From Diaporthe sp. PMI_573 (taxonomy: Eukaryota > Ascomycota > Sordariomycetes > Diaporthales > Diaporthaceae): 64,000 nucleotides of DNA. This document shows, in pieces, positions 57,050-64,000 of this stretch; the stretch's first letter is position 1, and each line of letters starts with the position of its first letter. A model generated the notes under the pieces. It was not told where the DNA came from and made no database searches. It worked only from the letters and a program-made list of their open reading frames with translations. Made by a program: the position numbers and the translations under genes. The stretch is from the NCBI GenBank assembly GCA_021399435.1, contig JAJTUP010000009.1, positions 744,001 through 808,000 on the forward strand, written 5' to 3'.

Positions 57050-58160
57050 TTAGGCGCATACATTTGGCCCAGCCTCCAACGCCTTCGCGACCTGCTCAGC
57101 CACGACATCGTGAACGGGGTACGTCGGGTGCAGTGTGTTCAACCAGAAGTACTGGTTAACAGGCACCCCGCAGCTCTCATCGAAGCTATCCGGCTCAGAA
57201 GTTCCGCTGAAGAGACAACAATGTCAGTCATTCGCACAATTAAAAAAAAAAAAAAAGGCGAGACAGGGAAACTCACTTCTCATAAGCCTCACAATACCCA
57301 GTAGTATTTGTGTACCCACTCGTCTGCGGGAAGCTGGAAGGGTCATCAAGGACCATCTCAAACACCGAGTTCGCATCAACAGTCCACACGTTGACATCGG
57401 AGTGGTTGCCCTTCAGCGACGCAGCCAGATCCCCAACCTTGCCGTTCCACACCCCGATAGCGGCCTTCTCCTGCTCCGCCGCGCCCTCGACGCCCGACTC
57501 GGTGATGAGCGGCGAGCGGTCGACGGCCGGGACGTTGAGGAAGACAAAGTTGCGCCCACCAGCCTGGTACATCGTGTCGACGAGCCCGGAGTACTCGTCA
57601 AAGATCTTGGCGTACAGCGCGTTTGTGGCGTCCTCGCCGTTGTAGTACGAGTTGCCGACGTCGTTGACGCCGATCCACACAGCGAAGAGCGTGTCTTCGC
57701 CAGTCCACTCGGGAGCCCCCGGGGCGCTCGGCGAGGACCCCGTGTACCCTGGGACGAACTCATCCTGTACCTGCTGCTTGACGCTCAGCACGGTGTCCGC
57801 GTACGGCTTGACGAGGTCCGAGTCGAGAGTCGCGCCGCCGTAGGCGAGGTTGTACGTGAGGAGGAGAGACGAGTTGTACTTGACGGTCAGATAGTCGATC
57901 CAGTTGGGCCCGTTGGAGGAGGTCCAGCCGGGGTAGGATGGGTTGCCCAGCGGGTTGCCCGGCTGCGGGTACGGCTCCTGGGTGAAGTTGAACCCGGTCT
58001 GTGTGTACGAGTCGCCGAAGACGAAGGCATGCTTCAAGCCCGAGAAACCCGCCCACCCGGTCGTGGCTCCGCACGAGCCATTGGGGGCGGACTGCCGGGA
58101 CAGGATAGGGGAGGCTGCTGCCCCGGCGGCGAGGGGGAGGACGTGCGTGACGGGTTTCAT
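57050..58160 (-). CDS. Secreted SGNH/GDSL esterase (carbohydrate esterase 16-like)
   Basis: Two exons, 58160-57277 and 57206-57050 (346 residues). The intron has donor GTGAGT, a long pyrimidine run, CTGAC and acceptor CTTCAG. A short signal peptide (about residues 1-17) is followed by SRQ. Block I is FVFGDSYTQTG with the nucleophile Ser near 51; block II is the Gly in LAYGGATLD; block III is GVNDVG with the oxyanion Asn; block V is LHPTYPVHD with His near 327. In block V the position three residues before LHP's His is Asn rather than the textbook Asp of DxxH; related fungal proteins may share this, but it was not checked. Predicted N-glycosylation sites (NFT, NSS, NHS) fit secretion. CE16 enzymes remove acetyl groups from hemicellulose-derived oligosaccharides. 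The substrate here is inferred only. Confidence 0.88.
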
Positions 58161-59476
58161 GGTGAGTTTGGGGCCGGAGGTGAGAGTCAACGTAGAGCAC
58201 TACTCAGACGTTAAGGACACAGTTATAGGAGAAGATCGATGAGAGTCTTTATAAGGCACTCTATCACACCACCCTGGGCAACTTTTGTTTAAACAACCTA
58301 CCCAGCCACAAGCGAGGCCTGCAATGTAGGTACCCGAACGCCAAGGAACGAGAGCAATATATATTCAGGAACGGGATGGATACCCACGCCCGTCAGATAG
58401 AAACGAAACCCGCGCGATCCCCTCCCGACGGCCCAATGCGACATGGGGCCACATGGGCCACATGGGCCACATGGTCAGGAATGCGGGCCAATTTGGCGAT
58501 CCGGAAATCTCGCTAGGATGGAGACACTCCGGCCAGGGCCCTGCTGAAAGTAGGCAAACGGCCCCGCAAAAAGGAAACGACTCGGGAGTCGGAAGGGATG
58601 TGCGTCACACAGAGACAGGCTGCCCCATAACGCCATGACGCGCCGGTCAAGCTTAATGATGAGTGTATTGTGTTTGGTCTCCGTATGGCTCGCGGTCGAC
58701 CGGAAGTCTATGCTCCTGCTGAGTGCCTCCCGCCGGAGAGCCAGAGCGCGCGATTTCGCACGCAACATCGGTGGAAATTAGTCCGGACTGGGGCATGGTG
58801 TCGCGTGGGGGGGGAGGGGGATCCGGGATGAGGGCGTGGTTGAAGTCAAGGGGCGTCACGTGGGCGGAGGAGACGAGTCCGCGTTGCAAGGAGCTAGCTC
58901 CTCTGGGGGAGCACTTGAAGTAATGAGATTTCATGCGTGAAAAGAATAATTCTTGCCATGCATCGTCACACGGCGACAAGATTCGCCGGAAAACCTGACA
59001 TGATGCAGCAGTACACACAAGGAGATGATGATTGTTGGGCATTTTTGTGTTTTCATTTCTTGATGCGTCCCCATCGTAAGAAATCATTATACAGCTTCTC
59101 AGATCCCCAATCTATATAATTCTGTGATATTCAAGAAATAGGCAATAAAAATCATATCGTCGTAAAGAAACGGTCCAGGTCCCCCAACACGATGACCTCC
59201 CCGGCCGCACCTGGGATGTGGATGTGAAGATGCAGATTGGTTATTCCCAAATGACAAATAGATATCATGAAACAATGGCTCTCCCACTCCAAATGTGAGG
59301 AGACGCCCGGGTCCCCAACGTCTCAACGCCCAGGCACCTGCTCCGATAGCTCTCCGGCTCAGGTCAGGGTTTTCAGCATGGCCCTGACGATTCCAGGGGG
59401 AGGGCCTAAGACACAGGAAAAGAGTCAGCCGCTGCTCGGATCAAGACGGTTGGAAAGAACATCGCGCACCGCACCT
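58161..59476. other. Intergenic
   Basis: About 1.3 kb with the esterase promoter and the 3' end of the next minus-strand gene. It contains a short tandem repeat at 58440-58472 and a G-rich run near 58808-58820. No gene was recognised. Confidence 0.5.
58440..58472. repeat. CACATGGGC tandem repeat
   Basis: Three to four copies of a 9-base unit about 280 bases upstream of the esterase start codon. The unit contains the palindrome CATG. Confidence 0.8.
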
Positions 59477-61203
59477 TTAACGATACTTCGGCACGCTGAT
59501 GGACATCCTACCTTTCTTGTCCTTCTCGATGCGCACACCGCGCCGCGGCTCCTCGATTCTCTCCACCTGCTCCTCGTAGAGCACGAGCTCCCCGCTGCTA
59601 AGCCGTTCTGCCTTGACCAGCTCGCGCTCGCCGTGGCGCTTCCGATCAAGCTGTCGCTCGAGGTCGCGGATCTCGTGCCGTATGTCCCGATCGGACCGGG
59701 AGCGCGAGCGGTGGCGTTCTGATCGGACCAGTGCCCCGGCGCCGACGGGAACTTCCTCGGAGAACTCCTCACGCCGGACGTCGACAATGTAAGGCGTGCG
59801 GGAGGACGTGTGCGTCGTTCCGGATGTGGTAGTGGTGTACGACCGAGCGGGCGAGACGTCACGGATGACGGTGGTCTTCTCCACCACCTCAGCAGGCGGC
59901 GGTGGAGGTGGCGGTGGGTGGAACATTGGAGGTGGTTGGGCAACAGGCGGAGGGGGCATCATGAAGGGCGGCGGAGGACCATGCATGGTCGGAGGGGGGC
60001 CGTGCATCATCGGAGGAGGTGGTGGTGCATGCATAGATGGGTGATGCGACGGTGGCGGCGCTGGCGCATGGACGATTGTCTCTTCTCGCCTCTCTTCGAT
60101 AATGTTGCCCGCCTCGGACCGTCCAGCGGTAACTTCGAGCTCGCCTGTAACGTAGGGTCAGTCGCCAGCTCTCTGTGCTGGTGGAAGGGGACTGGAAAAA
60201 CGCACTCTTCTTATAGTCCTCGCTCAGCTTGAGCAGGTCGTCAATGTTTTCCTGGCCAAGGGCCTTCAGCACAACAATCGTGTTACCCTGCGTACATATG
60301 TTAGCACTTGTTCCAAGTCGACAGGTGTGCAGATACGCTTACCTCCTCAACGAATGGGTAGCCCAGATCAATCAATGCGCGTTTGGAAGCCAGCCGAGCT
60401 GGAATGCGGGTCTTGCCCTTCTTGGGATACTCGCTCTTGACAGTGACAGTAGTGCCACCACTGCTGCTACCAGAGCTGCTGGTAGTGGTGGACGAGCGGG
60501 AGCTGCTGCGCACGGTGCTGCCGCGGTGACTGCGGGTGCGACTGGACTTGTGGGTGTGGGACGACGGGCTGTGGTCTCGCCTCTTTGTGCGGATGATCTC
60601 CCGCTCGCGCACGCGCTCCGGGTAGGACCGGTACTCTTCGTCGCCATAGTAGTCTGGGTCGCTCACACGGATCTCGTCGAAGGAGTCCCGCTCGGCAAAC
60701 CTCCTCGGGGGAGGCAGGGCGCGACTGCGAGGCAGCGGGATGGGCTCATAAGGTCGGGGGCGGAAGTCTTCGCGCCTCGCAGGCGGGCCGTACCTTTCCC
60801 TCTCATCATCCTCGTAGTGGTAACCTTTAGGCCTCCTGTCGAAAGTGTCGAGGCTGGACTGTCTGCGGAGGAATGCAGGCCTGCTTGGCGGTGAAGGGCT
60901 GGCCACTCTCTGCCTCTCGCGCTCAATCACAACACGGCGGTCGCGCTCGAGATCGGGTGGAGGTGACCGGTGGCGTGCGAACCTCGGCTCAGGCTCGTCG
61001 TAGTAGACCTTGCGGGAATCGCGGATGACAACCTCGTCCTCAAAGGGCCGTCTCTCTGAGCGGCGCTCGTAGCGCTCGTCAGCCGAGTGTTCCCGGTATC
61101 TTGCGCCGCCCTTGTAGTGGCGGTCGTCTTCTTCATAATAACGATCTCGGTCGCGATCCCGCTCGTACATGAAGCGTTCGCGGTCCCAGGTGTTGCGGGA
61201 CAT
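59477..61203 (-). CDS. Arg/Asp/Ser-rich protein with polyproline segment, function unknown
   Basis: Three exons: 61203-60343, 60287-60206 and 60144-59477 (536 residues). Donors are GTAAGC and GTGCGT; acceptors are ACGCAG and TTACAG. The first exon codes an extremely Arg/Asp/Glu/Tyr-rich region (RERFMYERDRDRDRYYEEDD and similar), then Ser/Arg/Thr-rich low complexity. A short ordered core spans the first junction: SKRALIDLGYPFVEEGNTIVVL, then KALGQENIDDLLKLSEDYKK. Next come runs of Pro with Met/His (PPPPPMMHG-type). A C-terminal charged region ends RIEKDKKGRMSISVPKYR. The ordered core looks like a fungal domain of unknown function (possibly the one called DUF8035, from memory). Composition suggests a nuclear or RNA-granule protein, but this is inference. 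Confidence 0.72.
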
Positions 61204-61675
61204 GGCTGCAGGCAAGCGGGTGCAGCGAAGCGAGGGACGGGATCAACGGTGGGACCAGTAGGTCGGGACGGCAACCACAGTAGTAGTGCCGTGGAGAAAC
61301 GTTCTGACGGGAAATATCAAGGCGTTGAGTCGCCTGGGCCAGACAAAACAAAGACGCCTTCGAAAAGCTTTGGTAACTGTAGAGATCCGGATTGATTTTG
61401 TTGCTTGGGGAGGGAGTATTGGAAGTCGAGTCTTGTCGAGTCGAAGATGTCGAGTCGAAGACAGGACGGGACAGGAGAGGAGTGTCTCAAAAGTTGGCGC
61501 AGATGACGACAGAAAATGGAGGGGCTGATGGACTCGCACTCTGTGACTGGGCCCCGGGACCGTTATCACTCACTCGCTCTGTTTTTTCCCTCTCCCTGCC
61601 CGACTGGGGTACAAGTTGTACAACAGAACCGAAGGGCCGCAGCAAGCTAGCTGCAGCAGCAGGTGGGTTCGGCCT

Positions 61676-61695
61676 GGGCTGGGCTGGGCTGGGCT
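61676..61695. repeat. GGGCT pentamer repeat
   Basis: Four perfect copies of GGGCT within the upstream region of the Arg-rich gene. Confidence 0.85.
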
Positions 61696-62431
61696 GCGCC
61701 TACTGCACAGTACCCGTTGGTAGCCTGCCTGGGTCGGGTTCGCAATGGGGTCCAGCGCTCGGGATGGATGATGGTACCCGCTTGCAATGGCTGCCTTCTG
61801 GGTCGCCTTCTAAGTTATTTCAAGTCTGGTCTGATCTGGTCTGGTCCGGTCTGTATCTTGGTTGGCCGGTTCTGTCGCCTGCAGCGAGAGGATAATGAGA
61901 GAGACAGGAAGTCCGCGCAGCAGTGGCCTGTAGGATTTATTGATGCAGGGTCGAAATCGAAGCGAAGCTTGGGGGGGGGGCTGTTCCTGAAGATGCTGTG
62001 GATATATATATTTATACGAGGGGGGCCTTGATGCTCGCTCGAAACTGGTGGCAGGCCAGTTCAGAGGGCCGCCGAAATGCAAGTACGCAAGAAATGACTC
62101 GACGAGGGCGGTTGGACGAGAAGCAAGCAGGTGGAGGAGAGGCACCGTCGCGAGCCTTGCGAGAGTGCTTGCAGCAGTAATGCAGGCGTACGAGCGGGCC
62201 CGAGTCGCCAGGTGTCTGACAGCCACCTCGTGGTGGAGATGGTACAATGTGCCGTCCCGTGGCAGCGAAGCTGTGCTGTGTGCCTGTGCGACAGGAACCA
62301 CTGTGTCTCGACAAGAAGTGATCAAATGAGATGGCGGTAGAGTCTGCGGCCAGAGGAGGAGAAGCAGGGCGGGTGACGGCGGGTCAGGGGGACGGGGAGG
62401 AGACGAGGAGGGAGGGATGTGTGTGTGAGTG

Positions 62432-62445
62432 TCTCTCTCTCTCTC
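62432..62445. repeat. CT dinucleotide repeat
   Basis: A short (CT)n run; a similar run lies near 62499-62513. Simple sequence in non-coding DNA. Confidence 0.8.
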
Positions 62446-62657
62446 AAGTCGTCTGTCACAAGCACAACAGCGAGAAAAAAGCCTTCCTCGCCCTTGCTCT
62501 CTCTCTCTCTCTTTTGCTTGCTTCACTCAACCAAGGAACCCTGCTGGTTCGTCGGATGATATGGAACTCGATGGATGGTGGCGTTGCTCCAGACGGTGCT
62601 GTGGTTTCCCTTGATCTTGAATTGTGTAGACTCTATGTCTATGTCTGAGGAAGACGG

Positions 62658-62700
62658 GCAGGTGCAGGTGTAGATGCATATGCAGATGCAAATGCAGATG
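62658..62700. repeat. Degenerate GCAGAT hexamer repeat
   Basis: A chain of related hexamers (GCAGGT, GTAGAT, GCATAT, GCAGAT, GCAAAT). Non-coding microsatellite-like tract. Confidence 0.75.
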
Positions 62701-64000
62701 GTCAGTCGACTATCCCGAATGCCATCGACTGGAACAGGACATGATAGACTAGACTACACAGTACACCACAAAGTTTCTTCCCCCTTCTCACAGTTCTCCA
62801 GGCAAGCCAGAAAGGTCAAGACAAGACATCGTCAAACAGTGATGCCGTGCATGCGAATTGTATTTTCAAACTCAAAATCCGGGGGCTGGATCTCGATGGA
62901 TCCATCTCCCATTCGGCACTGCTGCCTCGCCTTGGGGTGGAGCACATAGACCGAAAGCAACCCTGGGGCTGCCTGGCCAGCAGCCAGCTCAACTGCCGTG
63001 GGTGTGGCAGAGGTGGGAGCCCACCGCCGCTGCCACCTCGGGCGTGCCTAGGTACCTACGCAGGACGTGTCCGGCTGCCGCAGGGGAGGCCCAGGCAGAC
63101 CGGCAAAGCCCCATCCGGCGAGCTTCGTTGCCCTTGAGCAAACGGTGATGGGACGTGTTAGTGCCCGGTGGCTGTCTCTATGGAGAAACTATCTGATCCC
63201 ATCTCCCCCATCGTTGCTGTGTCGTCTCGACCTCGACCCCTCCAAGCAGGCATCTCCTGTCCTCGTACGGCTTCTATTCACTCTCCTGACCATGCTTCCC
63301 ATGGTCAGGCGTCAGGCACACATTTCACATGGCCCAATATCACTCTCCTCTCTCCCAGCCTTCCCGGCCCCTTTCTCTTTTGGGCTCGCTGTGTAGTCGG
63401 GCAGCATCTGCAAGCATCGGCCCAGAGTTCGCCCCCCACTTCTCCTGGGGTTCTCGTTCCTCCAAAAGTCCTACATAACTTGTCGCAATGTTGTGCCCAG
63501 TGGGCTAACTGCTTCAAGCACTCCGTGGGTGGTCTCCTCCGTAGTATTCTCAACCGCTTGACCGCTCTCTGTCACTCCTCACCAGATTACGAGTGAGCGC
63601 AAGCACAGCCAAGTGTCATGTGTGATGACGTCTGGGGCTAGAGTGTGCATTGCCGGACGTCTGGGACGATTGGGCGACCAGGTTTGACCACCCACCTCGC
63701 CCACCGCCCACCCGCCCAATCGAGAGCGAGAGAGAGACGTTGAGTCTACATGGTTCTAGATCTGTTCGTCAGCTTTCTCCCGTCGAACAGGACCACCAGG
63801 CTTTGTTTGTCATTTCGGTACAACCCGGTGGAGCACGCACTCTGATCCTGCTCTTCTCAAAGGCTCATGCCATTTACACTACGGCACCACCTAGAAGAGT
63901 ATAACACACTATCACCGCTCCGCCCCGGCTTCTCGCATGAATGGCCATGTGGGAATTGCCGGACAGCCCTTCTGTTGGTGGTCTGAAATCCTGCAAACCC

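Larger units (their letters stand above)
61204..64000. other. Gene-poor right end with simple repeats
   Basis: The start is the promoter and leader of the preceding minus-strand gene. Open frames up to 238 codons occur on both strands but are low in complexity and mutually overlapping. No domain was recognised. Part of the far end could be upstream sequence of a gene beyond the window. Confidence 0.5.

Noticed and set aside
57135..58214. 359-codon plus-strand open frame opposite the GDSL esterase
   Set aside because: Composition is typical of an antisense shadow; the minus-strand SGNH blocks and signal peptide are clear.
61810..62526. 238-codon minus-strand open frame
   Set aside because: Low-complexity (Pro/Leu/Thr runs from CT repeats), overlapped by other open frames, no domain.
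10661..64000. tRNA or dispersed 5S rRNA genes in intergenic DNA
   Set aside because: No convincing B-box (GGTTCRANNCC) with matching A-box, and no recognisable 5S start, was found by eye; a covariance-model scan could overturn this.

Overview
The window is nuclear DNA of a filamentous ascomycete, most likely a Sordariomycete. Genes lie on both strands and are interrupted by short introns (about 49-118 bp) with GT..AG ends and CTGAC/CTAAC-type branch points. Several proteins have the form typical of Pezizomycotina (STE20/PAK kinase, vigilin-type KH protein, LSB5, COX15, CCC1). No rRNA, tRNA, CRISPR array, transposon or phage gene was recognised. All exon boundaries were built by hand from splice consensus, reading phase and protein continuity.

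Left part (1-14.6 kb): HBS1 ribosome-rescue GTPase (+), the ER Hsp70 chaperone BiP/KAR2 ending in HDEL (+), an LSB5-like VHS/GAT endocytic adaptor (-), a small EthD-fold protein (-), then about 4 kb without a convincing gene. Centre-left (14.6-31.9 kb): a 1287-residue multi-KH vigilin/SCP160 protein (+), a candidate tiny cysteine-rich secreted peptide (+), a divergent BTB-like protein (+), a long pyrimidine-rich leader and the STE20/PAK kinase (+).

Centre-right (31.9-46 kb): an F-box protein, a maltose/galactoside-type hexapeptide acetyltransferase, a Lys/Glu/Ala-rich unknown protein, a CCC1/VIT1 iron-manganese transporter with a His-rich N terminus, a microsomal cytochrome P450 and a secreted type-B carboxylesterase, all on the minus strand. 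P450, esterase and acetyltransferase look like accessory metabolism, but no backbone synthase is present. Right part (46-64 kb): a helicase-derived protein keeping an HA2/OB-like half but no ATPase core (-), head-to-head with COX15 heme A synthase (+); cytosolic lysyl-tRNA synthetase (-); an NTF2/SnoaL-like protein (-); a secreted SGNH/GDSL (CE16-like) esterase (-); and an Arg/Ser/Pro-rich unknown (-). The last 2.8 kb holds simple repeats and no gene.

Most of the window is housekeeping. The points most worth a second look are: the in-frame TAG followed by a 23-codon acidic tail in the vigilin gene; the secreted peptide with 12 Cys in 37 residues; the core-less helicase-like protein beside COX15; and HBS1 intron 2, whose retention would yield a short, GTPase-free, SKI7-like product.
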